From NCBI RefSeq assembly GCF_030269305.1, contig NZ_BSTC01000021.1, positions 1 through 64,000 of the forward strand: 64,000 nucleotides of DNA, in the 5' to 3' direction. The notes under the pieces are model-generated. The model saw only the letters and a list, made by a program, of their open reading frames with translations. It was not told the origin of the DNA and searched no databases. Both the position numbers and the translations under genes were made by a program. Positions 33,586 through 42,955 of the stretch are shown piece by piece. The stretch's first letter is position 1. Each line of letters begins with the position of its first letter. Origin of the DNA: Kineosporia sp. NBRC 101731. Its GTDB lineage: Bacteria; Actinomycetota; Actinomycetes; Actinomycetales; Kineosporiaceae.

Positions 33586-34542
33586 ATGACCGGCCGCCTG
33601 CGCCTCGCCATCACCGTCTCCGCAGCCGGAATTGTCGGCCGAGCGGAAAGTATTGCCGCTCACGGGCTCGACGTCGACCGCTACGCGCAGATCGCCCGCC
33701 GGGCCGAGGCGGCCGCGCTGGACGCGGTGTTCCTGCCGGACTCCCCGGCACACGAACCCACCACGCTGCTGGCCGCTCTCGCCGCGGTCACCGACCGGAT
33801 CGGGCTGATCGGCACCCTCTCGGCCGCGCACAACGACCCTCTGGAACTGGCCCGCCGGGTCGCCGACACCGACTACCTGAGCAGTGGACGAATCGGCTGG
33901 CGGGTCGCGGAGAACGAGCTTGCGGGGCGGCTCTACGGGACCGGCCCCGAGAGCTTCCCCGACCGCTCGGCGTTCGTCGACTCGGTGCTGCGCCGCTGGC
34001 ACGATCGTACGGAACTGCGCTCGCCCCAGGGGCATCCGGTGGTCGTGCGAGGTAGCGGCGATGCTGACGTGGTGCTCGTCGACGGCCGAGGAATCCATGA
34101 TCACCGTCAGGGTCTGCGGGAGGCGCTGCGTGCGCAGGGCCGGGACCCCGACTCGGTGGTCGTGCTGCAGAACATCGCGGTCGTCCTGAGCGCAACCGAT
34201 GCGGAGGCCGAGGAGATCGCGCCGGCCCTGGATGATCTCGACACCGGGGGTCACGCGGTCGTGGCCGGCACACCGATCCGGGTCGCCGACGAGCTGGAGG
34301 AGCGGTTGCGTCAGGGCCGGGCCGACGGTTTCAACGTGCTGCCCGACGTGTTGCCCTCGGGGTTCGACGCGTTCACCGAGCACCTGCTGCCCGAGCTGCG
34401 CCGGCGCGGCCTTTTCCGCACCGGTTACGAGAGTCGGACCCTGCGAGGTCATCTCGGCCTGGCCATCCCGGCCGGCGCCGATTCGCCCCAGGTGCGCACC
34501 GCGTCGCTCACCGCGCGCTCCCGTCGGCCGGTGACGGCATGA
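33586..34542 (+). CDS. LLM-class flavin-dependent oxidoreductase, shortened
   Basis: The product is 318 residues. It has DRYAQIARRAEAAALDAVFL, RIGLIGTLSAAHNDPLELAR, VADTDYLSSGRIGWRVAENE, SPQGHPVVVRGSG and the DszA-like C-terminal tail TEHLLPELRRRGLFRTGYES with TLRGHLGLAIP. It is about 120 residues shorter than DszA/NtaA proteins, and the segment between the third barrel motif and the phosphate-binding motif is reduced. I chose ATG 33586; the upstream in-frame extension is Ser/Gly-rich and has no family similarity. The ATG of the next gene overlaps this stop (ATGA). Confidence 0.75.
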   Translation: MTGRLRLAITVSAAGIVGRAESIAAHGLDVDRYAQIARRAEAAALDAVFLPDSPAHEPTTLLAALAAVTDRIGLIGTLSAAHNDPLELARRVADTDYLSSGRIGWRVAENELAGRLYGTGPESFPDRSAFVDSVLRRWHDRTELRSPQGHPVVVRGSGDADVVLVDGRGIHDHRQGLREALRAQGRDPDSVVVLQNIAVVLSATDAEAEEIAPALDDLDTGGHAVVAGTPIRVADELEERLRQGRADGFNVLPDVLPSGFDAFTEHLLPELRRRGLFRTGYESRTLRGHLGLAIPAGADSPQVRTASLTARSRRPVTA

Positions 34543-35432
34543 GCCTGGTGGTGATCGTCGACCTGGCCGTCGGTGACGGGCTCGGCCTCGACCAGGCCCG
34601 TGAGGTTGCCGAGGTGGCGAGCGACGTCGGCGTGACCGCGATCCGGGTGAGCGACGGGCCGCCCGGTGAGCTGGCCCTGCTCGACGCGAGCAGCGTGGCC
34701 GGGCATCTGGCGGCGCTGTACCCGGCCCTGCACTGGATCGTCGATGCCCCGACCACCCACAACGCCCCCGCGAACCTGGCCCGGCGCGTCCTCTCGCTGG
34801 ACCGTGCCACCCACGGCCGGGCGGGCCTGGCGCTGCGGGCCGGGGACGGCGACGAGGTGACCGACGCGGTGCTCGATCTACCGAAACCCGGCCTGCCGGT
34901 TGATACCGGGGGAGCGGCCCGACCCTTCCGGTGGAAGGAGTACGCCCGGGTCGTGACCGGGTTGTGGGACGGCGAGGTGGATCATGATGGGCGCTTCTAC
35001 CGGGTGAACGGCTCGCTCGGTGGACCGGTGTCGGAGCAGGGCCGTCCGGTACTCCTGGCCGACGGACGTGATCATCTCGACTGGGTGGATGCTGCTCGTC
35101 TGGCGGACGTTTTCGTGGTGCCCCGGATCGAGCTTGTGGATGGCGGCAATACCCGCCTGATCGACGCGGTGGTGAGTTCCGGCCGGCGCCGGGACGAGGT
35201 GGCGCTGGTGGCCCGGGCCGGGATCGTGCGCGAGAACGGCCGCGCGACCGCGGACGAACTACGGCGCTGGAGTTTGCATCACGCCCTGGACGGCCTGGAA
35301 CTGGCGACCACGGGCGGGCGCGACGAGCTGATCGGCGTGCTCAGATCCGTGGTGCCACGGCTGGAACCGTCCGGTGGCGACACCCTGCGGTCAGCCCTCG
35401 GCCTGCCCGGCCCGGCCCCCGCCCCGGTGTGA
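34539..35432 (+). CDS. divergent LLM-family protein
   Basis: The product is 297 residues, ATG 34539 in an ATGA overlap. The luciferase-like pattern is recognisable but eroded: AREVAEVASDVGVTAIRVSD, WIVDAPTTHNAPANLARRVL, SLDRATHGRAGLALRAGDGD, FRWKEYARVVTGLWDGEVDH, DGRFYRVNGSLGGPVSEQGR and PVLLADGRDHLDWVDAARLA. The usual NVVTS-like motif after the dataset GRxGWNV position is missing. It may be a partner subunit of the preceding LLM protein, since bacterial luciferases are heterodimers of unequal barrels, or a specialised enzyme. Confidence 0.7.
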   Translation: MSLVVIVDLAVGDGLGLDQAREVAEVASDVGVTAIRVSDGPPGELALLDASSVAGHLAALYPALHWIVDAPTTHNAPANLARRVLSLDRATHGRAGLALRAGDGDEVTDAVLDLPKPGLPVDTGGAARPFRWKEYARVVTGLWDGEVDHDGRFYRVNGSLGGPVSEQGRPVLLADGRDHLDWVDAARLADVFVVPRIELVDGGNTRLIDAVVSSGRRRDEVALVARAGIVRENGRATADELRRWSLHHALDGLELATTGGRDELIGVLRSVVPRLEPSGGDTLRSALGLPGPAPAPV

Positions 35433-35447
35433 TCTCTTCTCTGTCGG

Positions 35448-35483
35448 TAGACAATAGACACTTTTGGGTAGCCGGGTTAGCCT
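35448..35483 (+). promoter_or_regulatory. promoter-like sequence before the LLM gene at 35557
   Basis: Two overlapping TAGACA hexamers (35448-35453 and 35455-35460) are followed, from the second, by 17 bp and TAGCCT (35478-35483). A similar doubled GTCTAT sequence occurs at 36770-36787 before the Opp operon. Confidence 0.5.
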
Positions 35484-35556
35484 GACGAGGCGTCTTCGTC
35501 GTGGCCCCGGGCCCTGCTCTTCCTTCCGGAATACCCACCGAACAGGAGCTCGTACC

Positions 35557-36678
35557 GTGACCACCACCCCGCTCGGTGTCCTTGACCTGGTGCCGGTCTC
35601 GACCGGCTCGAACGCCTCCGAGGCGATCCGTAACAGCATCGACCTGGCGCAGCGCGCCGAGCGGCTGGGTTACGCGCGGTACTGGTTCGCCGAGCACCAC
35701 CTGAACCCGGGCGTGGCCGGCACCACCCCCTCGCTGCTGCTGGCCCTGGCCGCGGCCGCCACCACGCAGATCCGGCTGGGCTCGGGCGCGGTCCAGATGG
35801 GCCACCGTACGGGCCTTTCCGTGGTCGAGGAGTTCGGTCTGCTCGATGCCGTGCACCCCGGCCGGTTCGACCTCGGGCTGGGGCGTTCGGGCGGGGTGCC
35901 GCGCGAGCCGCGGCAGGTGCCGAAGGCCTCCCCGGTGGTCGACGGCAAGACCCCCAACGGCGTGCTGATCCCGCCGAAGTTCGACTTCCGGCCCCTGCTC
36001 GGCTCCCCGCGGTTCGCCCTGCAGAAGAAGCTCCTGGTCCAACCCGGCGCCCAGCCTCAAGACTACGACGAGCTGCTCGGCGACGTGCTCGCCCTGATCG
36101 CCGGCACCTACACCTCGCCGGAGGGCGAGGAGGCGCACGTGATCCCGGGAGAGGGTGCGGCCGTGCAGATCTGGGTGCTCGGCAGCAGCGGTGGCGAGAG
36201 CGCCGAGGTGGCGGGGGAGCGTGGCCTGCGGTTCGGGGCCAACTACCACGTCGCCCCCTCCAGCGTGCTGGAGGCGGTAGACGCCTACCGGGCCGCGTTC
36301 AAGCCGTCGGCCGATCTCGACAAGCCCTACGTGACGGTCTCGGCCGACGTGGTGGTGGCCGACGACGAGGCCGCCGCCCGGGATCTCGCGGCCGGTTACG
36401 GGGCCTGGGTCCGCAGCATCCGCACGGCCGAGGGAGCCATCCAGTTCCCCACCCCGGACGAGGCCCGGCAGCGGGTCTGGAGCGATGCCGACCGCGCTCT
36501 GGTGCAGGACCGGGTCGACACCCAGTTCGTCGGGTCACCGGGCCAGGTGACCGACCAGCTGGAGCGTCTGCGCGACGCGACCGGGGCCGACGAGCTGCTC
36601 GTCACCACGATCACCCACGACCACGCCGACCGGGTGCGCTCGTTCGAGCTGCTCGCGCAGGAGTGGTCGGTCCGCTGA
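35557..36678 (+). CDS. LLM-class flavin-dependent oxidoreductase, single-barrel type
   Basis: The product is 373 residues from GTG 35557 (AGGAG 8 nt upstream). It begins TTTPLGVLDLVPVSTGSNAS and continues IDLAQRAERLGYARYWFAEH with HLNPGVAGTTPSLLLALAAA, IRLGSGAVQMGHRTGLSVVE and HPGRFDLGLGRSGG. This is the subgroup often annotated as luciferase-like or MsnO8-like oxidoreductase, with the conserved WFAEHH motif. Its own promoter-like sequence separates it from the upstream pair. The substrate is unknown, but it lies within the same leader-peptide-marked region. Confidence 0.85.
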   Translation: MTTTPLGVLDLVPVSTGSNASEAIRNSIDLAQRAERLGYARYWFAEHHLNPGVAGTTPSLLLALAAAATTQIRLGSGAVQMGHRTGLSVVEEFGLLDAVHPGRFDLGLGRSGGVPREPRQVPKASPVVDGKTPNGVLIPPKFDFRPLLGSPRFALQKKLLVQPGAQPQDYDELLGDVLALIAGTYTSPEGEEAHVIPGEGAAVQIWVLGSSGGESAEVAGERGLRFGANYHVAPSSVLEAVDAYRAAFKPSADLDKPYVTVSADVVVADDEAAARDLAAGYGAWVRSIRTAEGAIQFPTPDEARQRVWSDADRALVQDRVDTQFVGSPGQVTDQLERLRDATGADELLVTTITHDHADRVRSFELLAQEWSVR

Positions 36679-36793
36679 AAAGCATTGAATGATGGACGTT
36701 GTGGGCAACGGAGCGTGCAACGTTCCGTTGCGGTCCCGGGCGGGCACGAGCAGAACGAGACGATGGCGACATTGTCTATCTTGTCTATATGCA

Positions 36794-36822
36794 TTGACCT
36801 AAATGCAGCCGCGGCCTAGCGT
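36794..36822 (+). promoter_or_regulatory. promoter before the Opp-operon leader peptide
   Basis: TTGACC (36794-36799), a 17-bp spacer, then TAGCGT (36817-36822). The doubled TTGTCTAT immediately upstream could be an activator or repressor site. Confidence 0.5.
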
Positions 36823-36859
36823 GGTGTGAAGTCGGCTGGTGCGGTGCTGAGGAGGGAAC

Positions 36860-36943
36860 GTGAACAGCGGTCTGTTCTCCCGGCGCCGTCACATCGATCT
36901 GCTGCGTGTCTGCGCCGATCTCTGTCAGATCCCCACGCGCTGA
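36860..36943 (+). CDS. putative sulfur-metabolism leader peptide before the Opp operon
   Basis: This 27-codon peptide starts at GTG 36860, with GGAGGG at 36851-36856. It contains FSRRRHIDLLRVCADLCQ, the clearest match in this window to the known actinobacterial leader family, and includes two Cys codons. Unlike the other three it has its own strong Shine-Dalgarno. It precedes the peptide-type transporter and LLM operon 37040-45517 by 97 bp, and this implies control by cysteine or sulfur supply. Confidence 0.85.
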   Translation: MNSGLFSRRRHIDLLRVCADLCQIPTR

Positions 36944-37039
36944 CCGAGAGCGCGACACCAGTTCTTGCGCCGCACATCCATCGGAACGTCCGCCGGCACC
37001 CGTGTGCCCGGACGCCTCGTGACGAGGAGAACCCCTGAC

Positions 37040-38674
37040 GTGGGTAGAACGCTGAAGCATGCCTGGCTGAAAATCGGGCTGAACGTAGGGCTGGTCGCCG
37101 GGCTGGTCGTCCTGACCGGCTGTGGTGGAGGCGACAGTGCCGGATCAGGTGCGGGCGGCAGCTCGACACCGAAAAGCGGCGGCACGCTGACCTTCGCGGT
37201 CGGCTCCGACACCGGCTGCACCGATCCGCAGCAGGTGGCCAGTAACGACTCGATCTACTCCGTGCGCCAGCTGGTCGACTCCCTCACCGACCAGGATCCG
37301 CAGACCGGCAAGATCGTGCCCTGGCTGGCGGAGAGCTGGGACATCAACGAGGACGCCACCACCTTCACCTTCCACCTGCGCGACGGCGTGACGTTCAGCG
37401 ACGGTACTCCGCTGGACGCCGAGGCGGTGAAGGCCGACTTCGAGGCCGTTCCCGACCTGGGGGCCCTGGCCGGCCTGGCCACCGGATACCTGGCGGGGGT
37501 GAAGAAGATCACCGCCGACGACCCGCAGACCGTGACGGTGACGTTCGCCCAGCCGAACGCCCAGTTCCTGCAGGCCACGTCGACACACTCGCTGGGCATC
37601 GTGTCACGTGCCTCGTCGAAGCTCTCGGCGCAGGACCGCTGCACGAAGGGCATTGTCGGGTCCGGGCCGTTCACCCTGGCCGAGTACGCGGCGAACCAGT
37701 CGACCACGCTGAAGAAGCGCACCGGTTACGCCTGGGGCTCCTCGCTGTGGAAGAAACAGGGTGAGGCCTACCTCGACCAGGTGGTCTTCAAGGTGCTCCC
37801 CGAGGCCGGGGTGCGCACGGGAAGTCTGCAGTCGGGACAGGTGGACGCGATCGGCAACGTCGGGCGGGCCGACGAGAGTGCGCTGGAGGCAGCCGGGGTC
37901 TCCCTGGAGGCCCGCGCCAACCCGGGTGTGGTGTTCGGGCTCTCGCCGAACAATGCGCACCCGATCCTCAAGGACGCCGCGGTGCGGCAGGCCATCGGGT
38001 ACGCCATCGACCGGAAGCAGATCGCCGACACGGTGTTCAACACCGGCACCGAACCGGCCACCAGCGTGCTCGCCCACACCACACCCGGTTACGAGGACCT
38101 CTCGGGGAAGCTCGCCTTCGACCTCGACAAGGCCAAGAGGCTGCTGGAGGACGACGGCTGGAGCGCGGGCGCCGACGGGATCCGCGAGAAGGACGGCAAG
38201 AAGCTCTCGCTCACCATCACCTGGTTCGCGAACTCTCCCACCAACCAGCCCTCGCTGGAGCTGATCCAGCAGCAGCTCAGGCAGGCCGGCATCGCCGTGG
38301 AACTCCAGCAGAACGAGATCTCGCAGTTCGCCACCATTCTCCAGACCGGTGACTTCGAGCTGGCCTGGGGCAACGTGACCCGCGCCGACCCGGACATCCT
38401 GCGCACCCAGTTCTCCACCTCGCTGGCCAACTTCTACCAGGTGCCGGAGACCGACCTGGAGAAGACGCTGACCCAGCAGGCGGGCACGATCGACGAGGCC
38501 GCCCGGGACGAACTCGTCGCCCAGGCCCAGGAAGACCTGGTGGAGAACGCCTACACGGTGCCGGTGGTGGAGCTGCAGACCAAGCTGGGTGTCGCGCAGC
38601 GGGTGCACGACCTGAACTTCGAGGCCTCGAGCCGGATCCAGCTGCACGACACCTGGCTGAACGGGGTCGAATGA
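37040..38674 (+). CDS. ABC transporter substrate-binding lipoprotein, Opp/Dpp (SBP_bac_5) family
   Basis: The product is 544 residues from GTG 37040. Its lipoprotein signal ends VLTGCGGGD. Family motifs are GGTLTFAVGSDTGCTDPQQV, WLAESWDINEDATTFTFHLR, DGVTFSDGTPLDAEAVKADF, GIVGSGPFTLAEY, and AVRQAIGYAIDRKQIADTVF. Members bind peptides, opines, glutathione or other medium-size solutes. Organosulfur neighbours and the leader peptide suggest a sulfur-containing ligand. It is the first gene of an operon: two permeases, a fused double ATPase, DUF1684 and two LLM monooxygenases. Confidence 0.9.
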   Translation: MGRTLKHAWLKIGLNVGLVAGLVVLTGCGGGDSAGSGAGGSSTPKSGGTLTFAVGSDTGCTDPQQVASNDSIYSVRQLVDSLTDQDPQTGKIVPWLAESWDINEDATTFTFHLRDGVTFSDGTPLDAEAVKADFEAVPDLGALAGLATGYLAGVKKITADDPQTVTVTFAQPNAQFLQATSTHSLGIVSRASSKLSAQDRCTKGIVGSGPFTLAEYAANQSTTLKKRTGYAWGSSLWKKQGEAYLDQVVFKVLPEAGVRTGSLQSGQVDAIGNVGRADESALEAAGVSLEARANPGVVFGLSPNNAHPILKDAAVRQAIGYAIDRKQIADTVFNTGTEPATSVLAHTTPGYEDLSGKLAFDLDKAKRLLEDDGWSAGADGIREKDGKKLSLTITWFANSPTNQPSLELIQQQLRQAGIAVELQQNEISQFATILQTGDFELAWGNVTRADPDILRTQFSTSLANFYQVPETDLEKTLTQQAGTIDEAARDELVAQAQEDLVENAYTVPVVELQTKLGVAQRVHDLNFEASSRIQLHDTWLNGVE

Positions 38675-38675
38675 G

Positions 38676-39638
38676 ATGCGCCGCTACGTGATCCGGCGTC
38701 TCGTCCAGGCGGTGGGGGTGCTGTGGGCGGCGTACACGCTGTCATTCTTCATCCTCGTGCTGCTGCCGGGTGACCCGGTCTCGGCCATGGCCGGCGCGGG
38801 AGCGGACTCCGCGCCGGTCGACCCCGCCCGGCTCGAGGCCCTGCGTCACGAGTACGGATTCGACCAGCCCGTGCCCCTGCAGTACCTGAACCACCTGGGG
38901 CACGCGCTGATCGGTGACCTGGGTGACTCGGTGGCCACCGGCCGCCCGGTCACGCAGCTCATCACCCAGGCCCTGCCCCAGACCCTGCTGTTGACCGCGA
39001 GCGCCCTGACCCTGGCGTTCGTGCTCGGCGGCGGGCTGGCGCTGGCCGCGACCTTCAGCTCGCGCCCCGGGGTGCGGCAGTTGCTGCTCTCGCTGCCGCC
39101 GCTGGGGGTGTCGGTGCCGACGTTCTGGATCGGGCTGATGCTGGTGCAGTTCTTCTCGTTCCGGAACCAGTGGTTCCCCGCCTTCGGCAACGACGGGCTG
39201 AAAGGCCTGGTGCTGCCGGCCGTCACGCTGGCGGTGCCGACCGGGGCGCAGATCGCCCTGGTGCTGGCCAAGAGCCTGATCACGACCCTCGACGAGCCGT
39301 ACATCGGCACGGCCCGGGCCAAGGGCGCCGGAAGGAGACACGTGCACCTGCGGCACGCCCTGCGCAACGCCTCGTTACCCGCCCTCACGGTGGCCGGTCT
39401 GCTCGTGGGCCAGCTGATGGCCAACGCCGTGGTGATCGAGACCGTCTTCTCCCGCAACGGTCTGGGGCGGGTGACCCAGTCCGCCGTGAACACCCAGGAC
39501 ATCCCGGTGGTGCAGGGAGTAGTGGTTTACGGGGCGCTGGTGTTCGTCGTGGTCAATCTGCTCGTCGACCTGGTCTACCCGGCACTGGACCCGCGCATCG
39601 TGCTCGCCCCGAGGCGTCCTGTGGTGGCTGCAGCATGA
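38676..39638 (+). CDS. Opp/Dpp-type ABC permease, DppB-like
   Basis: This 320-residue permease begins MRRYVIRRLVQAVGVLWAAY, the standard DppB N terminus with a first helix running into FFILVLLPGDPV. GFDQPVPLQYLNHLGHALIG, DLGDSVATGRPVTQLI, the EAA loop AKSLITTLDEPYIGTARAKG with HLRHALRNASLPALTV, and ETVFSRNGLGRVTQSAV are typical. It lies 1 nt after the receptor gene, and its stop overlaps the next ATG. Confidence 0.93.
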   Translation: MRRYVIRRLVQAVGVLWAAYTLSFFILVLLPGDPVSAMAGAGADSAPVDPARLEALRHEYGFDQPVPLQYLNHLGHALIGDLGDSVATGRPVTQLITQALPQTLLLTASALTLAFVLGGGLALAATFSSRPGVRQLLLSLPPLGVSVPTFWIGLMLVQFFSFRNQWFPAFGNDGLKGLVLPAVTLAVPTGAQIALVLAKSLITTLDEPYIGTARAKGAGRRHVHLRHALRNASLPALTVAGLLVGQLMANAVVIETVFSRNGLGRVTQSAVNTQDIPVVQGVVVYGALVFVVVNLLVDLVYPALDPRIVLAPRRPVVAAA

Positions 39639-40522
39639 GTGAACTGCTGGCCCCGGTCGCGCCGGTTCTGGAGAGGCCTGCGCGTGTTCATGGTGGACGT
39701 CTGCGACGGACACTGAGTTTCTTCGGTCACCGACCGGGGTTGCTGGTTTCGGTCGTGGTGGTCTTCCTGGTCGGCGTCTCGGCCTTCGCGCCGGGTGTTT
39801 TCAGCAATCAGGAGCCCACCCTGGGCGTGCCGGCGGAGAACTTCCGGGCGCCCGGCGCGGCGCACTGGTTCGGTACCGACAGTCTGGGCCGTGACCTGTT
39901 CACCCGGGTCGTGCACGGCGCCCAGTTGTCGTTGCGGGCCACGCTGATCGCGGTGGCGTTCGCCTTCGTGGTCGGCGGCACCATCGGTCTGGTCGCGGGT
40001 TTCGCCGGCCGGTGGGTGGACGACGTGCTCATGCGGTTGGTCGATGTGGTGCTGTCGATCCCCACGCTGTTCCTGTCGCTGGCCGTGGTCACCGCGCTCG
40101 GCTACGGCACCACGAAAGTTGCCGTGGCGGTGGGCGTCGCGAACGTGGCCGGGTTCGCCCGGGTGATGCGCTCGGAGGTGCTGCGGGTGCGCCTGGCCCT
40201 GTACGTGGAGGCCTCGCGCGGGATCGGTGCGCGGTGGTGGAGCGTGCTGGGCCGGCACGTGCTGCCCAACAGCATCGGCCCGGTGCTGGTGCTGGCGACG
40301 CTGGAGTTCGGCACCTCGATCCTGGCGGTGTCGTCGCTGAGTTTCCTCGGGTACGGCGCTCCGCCGCCGGCCCCGGAGTGGGGGACGCTGATCTCGGACG
40401 GGCGCAATTACCTGGCCAATGCCTGGTGGCTGACCACGCTGCCCGGCCTGACCATCGCCGCGACCGTGCTGGCGACCAACCGGATCGCGCGGGCGCTCGA
40501 CGGGGAGTTGAGGCAGTGGTGA
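39635..40522 (+). CDS. Opp/Dpp-type ABC permease, DppC-like
   Basis: This 295-residue partner permease contains VSAFAPGVFSNQEPTLG, AHWFGTDSLGRDLFTRVVHG, ARWWSVLGRHVLPNSIGPVL and SSLSFLGYGAPPPAPEWGTL, all standard in DppC. The EAA loop lies in RVRLALYVEASRGIGARWW. ATG 39635 overlaps the preceding stop (ATGA), and its own stop overlaps the GTG of the ATPase gene. Confidence 0.93.
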   Translation: MSELLAPVAPVLERPARVHGGRLRRTLSFFGHRPGLLVSVVVVFLVGVSAFAPGVFSNQEPTLGVPAENFRAPGAAHWFGTDSLGRDLFTRVVHGAQLSLRATLIAVAFAFVVGGTIGLVAGFAGRWVDDVLMRLVDVVLSIPTLFLSLAVVTALGYGTTKVAVAVGVANVAGFARVMRSEVLRVRLALYVEASRGIGARWWSVLGRHVLPNSIGPVLVLATLEFGTSILAVSSLSFLGYGAPPPAPEWGTLISDGRNYLANAWWLTTLPGLTIAATVLATNRIARALDGELRQW

Positions 40523-42126
40523 ATCTGCTGGAGATCCGTGACCTGGTGGTCTCGTACCGCACCCGGTCGGCGCCCGTGAGAGCGGTCGACGGGGTGTCGC
40601 TCTCGGTCGCCGCCGGCGAGATCGTCGCGGTGGTCGGGGAGTCCGGGTCGGGCAAGAGCACCACGGCCCACGCCGTCATGCGGCTGCTGGCGGGCAATGC
40701 GCAGATCGATGCGGGCAATATTCATTTCGAGGGTGCGGATCTGGTGCAGGTCGCGGAACGCTCGCTGCGGACCGTGCGCGGCGCCCGGATCGGCCTGGTG
40801 CCGCAGGACCCGGCAGTCTCGCTGAACCCGGTCAAGCGCATCGGGGAGCAGGTGGCCGAGGTGCTGCGGCTGCACGGGCTGGCCGATCGCCGCAACGCCG
40901 CGCTGAAGGCCGTCGAGATCCTCGACCGAGCAGGGCTTCCCGAGCCGGAGGTCCGCGCCCGGCAGTATCCGCACGAGCTCTCGGGCGGGATGCGGCAGCG
41001 GGTGCTGATCGCGATCGCCATCGCCGCCGACCCCCGGCTGATCATCGCGGACGAGCCGACCAGCGCCCTGGACGTGACGGTGCAGAAGGTCATCCTCGAT
41101 CACCTGCAGCATCTGGTCGCACAGTCCGGGGCGGCGGTGCTGCTGGTCACCCACGACCTGGCCGTGGCCTCGGACCGGGCCGACCGGATCGTGGTGATGT
41201 CGCAGGGTCGCATCGTCGAGACCGGCCCGACCGTCTCGGTGATGAACGACCCGCAGCACGAGTACACCAAGAAGCTCCTGGCCAGTGCGCCCGGGTTGCG
41301 GGTGCCACGTTCTGTCACCCGGGAGAAGCCCACCGGTACCGAGCTGTTACGGGCCGAGGATCTGGTGAAGGAGTTCCCGCTGCCCGGTGCGGCGGCCCTG
41401 CGGGCGGTGGACGGTGTGAGCTTCCATCTCGACCGGGGCGAGACCCTGGCTCTGGTGGGGGAGTCCGGGTCGGGCAAGTCGACCACCGGACGGCTGGTCC
41501 TGCGACTGGCCGACCCGAGTTCGGGCACGATCACCTTCGACGGGGCCGACATCACCCGGTCGCGGCCCGCGGTCACCCGGGCGCTGCGGCGCCGGGCCCA
41601 GCTGATCTACCAGAACCCTTACGCCTCGCTGGATCCGCGTTTCACGGTGGCCCAGGCGATCGAGGAACCGTTGCGGGCGTTCCGGATCGGCGACCGGGCC
41701 TCCCGGGGCGTCACCGTGCGCGACCTGCTGGACCGGGTGGCGCTGCCGCAGACCCTCCTGACGCGGCGCCCGGCGGAGCTCTCCGGCGGGCAGCGCCAGC
41801 GCGTCGCGATCGCCCGGGCCCTGGCCCTGTCACCCGACCTGGTGGTGTGCGACGAACCGGTCTCGGCGCTGGACGTCTCGGTCCAGGCGCAGGTAATGGA
41901 ACTCCTGGTGCAGCTTCAGGAAGAAACCGGTGTGGCCTATCTGTTCATCTCCCATGACCTCGCCGTGGTCCGGCAGCTCGCGCACCGGGTCGCCGTGATG
42001 CGTCACGGGCGCATCGTCGAGACCGGTCCCACCGCAGACCTGTTCACGAATCCTCAGCACGACTACACCCGGGAACTCCTGGCCGCGATCCCGGGCCGGG
42101 TCATCTCCGAAGGAGCACCGTCATGA
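40519..42126 (+). CDS. double ABC ATPase (DppD-DppF fusion)
   Basis: The product is 535 residues from GTG 40519. It contains two complete nucleotide-binding domains. The first has [40 protein letters not shown] and [19 protein letters not shown]. The second has [40 protein letters not shown] and [20 protein letters not shown]. Each ends in the Opp-type ...[16 protein letters not shown] or [16 protein letters not shown] segment. One polypeptide therefore supplies both ATPases of the importer, whereas the second Opp system in this window uses two genes. Confidence 0.94.
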   Translation: MNLLEIRDLVVSYRTRSAPVRAVDGVSLSVAAGEIVAVVGESGSGKSTTAHAVMRLLAGNAQIDAGNIHFEGADLVQVAERSLRTVRGARIGLVPQDPAVSLNPVKRIGEQVAEVLRLHGLADRRNAALKAVEILDRAGLPEPEVRARQYPHELSGGMRQRVLIAIAIAADPRLIIADEPTSALDVTVQKVILDHLQHLVAQSGAAVLLVTHDLAVASDRADRIVVMSQGRIVETGPTVSVMNDPQHEYTKKLLASAPGLRVPRSVTREKPTGTELLRAEDLVKEFPLPGAAALRAVDGVSFHLDRGETLALVGESGSGKSTTGRLVLRLADPSSGTITFDGADITRSRPAVTRALRRRAQLIYQNPYASLDPRFTVAQAIEEPLRAFRIGDRASRGVTVRDLLDRVALPQTLLTRRPAELSGGQRQRVAIARALALSPDLVVCDEPVSALDVSVQAQVMELLVQLQEETGVAYLFISHDLAVVRQLAHRVAVMRHGRIVETGPTADLFTNPQHDYTRELLAAIPGRVISEGAPS

Positions 42127-42926
42127 CCACCACGACCACCGATTTCGTTGCCGACTGGCAGGAGTGGCACCGGGCCCAGGAGGCCCGGCTCGCCGATCCG
42201 CACGGTTTCCTGGCGATCACCAGCCTGCATTTCCTGACGGAGGAGGCGGATCGGTTCCGCGACGCACCGGGTGAGTGGACAGCGGTGGACGACCGGGTCA
42301 CGGTGGAGCTCGGGCCCGGCGAGGAGATCGTGGTGGACGGCCAGAAACACACCGGCAGCTACCGGTTCGACCCGATCCCGGAGCGCGGCGGGGTGAACGC
42401 GGTCTGGGGGGATGCGGTGATCGAGGTGGCCAAGCGCGGTGGTTACCACATCGTCCGTCCCCGCCACCCGGATACTGAGCTGCGCAAGGGGTTCCACGGC
42501 ACACCCGCCTACGACCCGGACCCGCGCTGGGCGGTGTCCGCCACCTACACGCCGTTCGAGGTGCCGCGCCCGGTCACGGTCGGTGCCGCGGTGGAGGGTC
42601 TGGAGCACGTCTACGACGCCACCGGGCAGCTGGAGTTCGAGATCGACGGCCAGGCGCTGAGCCTCACGGCCTTCCCGAGCTACCGTCCGGGCGCGCTGAT
42701 GGTGCTGTTCACCGATGCCACCTCGGGCGTCACCACCTATGCGGCGAACCGGGCGATCCAGGTGCCGGCTCCGGACGAGGACGGGCACGTGGTGCTCGAC
42801 TTCAACCGGGCCGCCAACCTGCCGTGCGCCTACACGGCACTGGCCACCTGCCCGCTGCCGCCCCCGGAGAACCGCCTGAGCGTGGCGATCGAGGCCGGCG
42901 AGAAGATTCCCCACGAAAAGCCCTGA
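42123..42926 (+). CDS. DUF1684 family protein
   Basis: The product is 267 residues, ATG 42123 in an ATGA overlap with the ATPase stop. DUF1684 hallmarks are FVADWQEWHRAQEARLADPH and GFLAITSLHFL at the N terminus, then FEVPRPVTVGAAVEGLEHVY, YRPGALMVLFTDATSGVTTY and the conserved end VVLDFNRAANLPCAYTALAT with CPLPPPENRL. The family lacks a proven biochemical role. Its tight placement between an importer and LLM monooxygenases is a genomic clue that it acts on, or binds, the same substrate or product. No signal peptide is present. Confidence 0.88.
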   Translation: MTTTTTDFVADWQEWHRAQEARLADPHGFLAITSLHFLTEEADRFRDAPGEWTAVDDRVTVELGPGEEIVVDGQKHTGSYRFDPIPERGGVNAVWGDAVIEVAKRGGYHIVRPRHPDTELRKGFHGTPAYDPDPRWAVSATYTPFEVPRPVTVGAAVEGLEHVYDATGQLEFEIDGQALSLTAFPSYRPGALMVLFTDATSGVTTYAANRAIQVPAPDEDGHVVLDFNRAANLPCAYTALATCPLPPPENRLSVAIEAGEKIPHEKP

Positions 42927-42955
42927 CCAGCGCCGATATTTCTGAAGGAGATCAC

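Larger units (their letters stand above)
36679..37039. other. regulatory region before the first Opp-type operon
   Basis: This 361-bp stretch contains TTGTCTATCTTGTCTATATG (36770-36789, a doubled TTGTCTAT), a promoter-like pair at 36794-36822, the leader peptide at 36860-36943, and the GGAG site (37026-37029) of the receptor gene. Confidence 0.6.
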
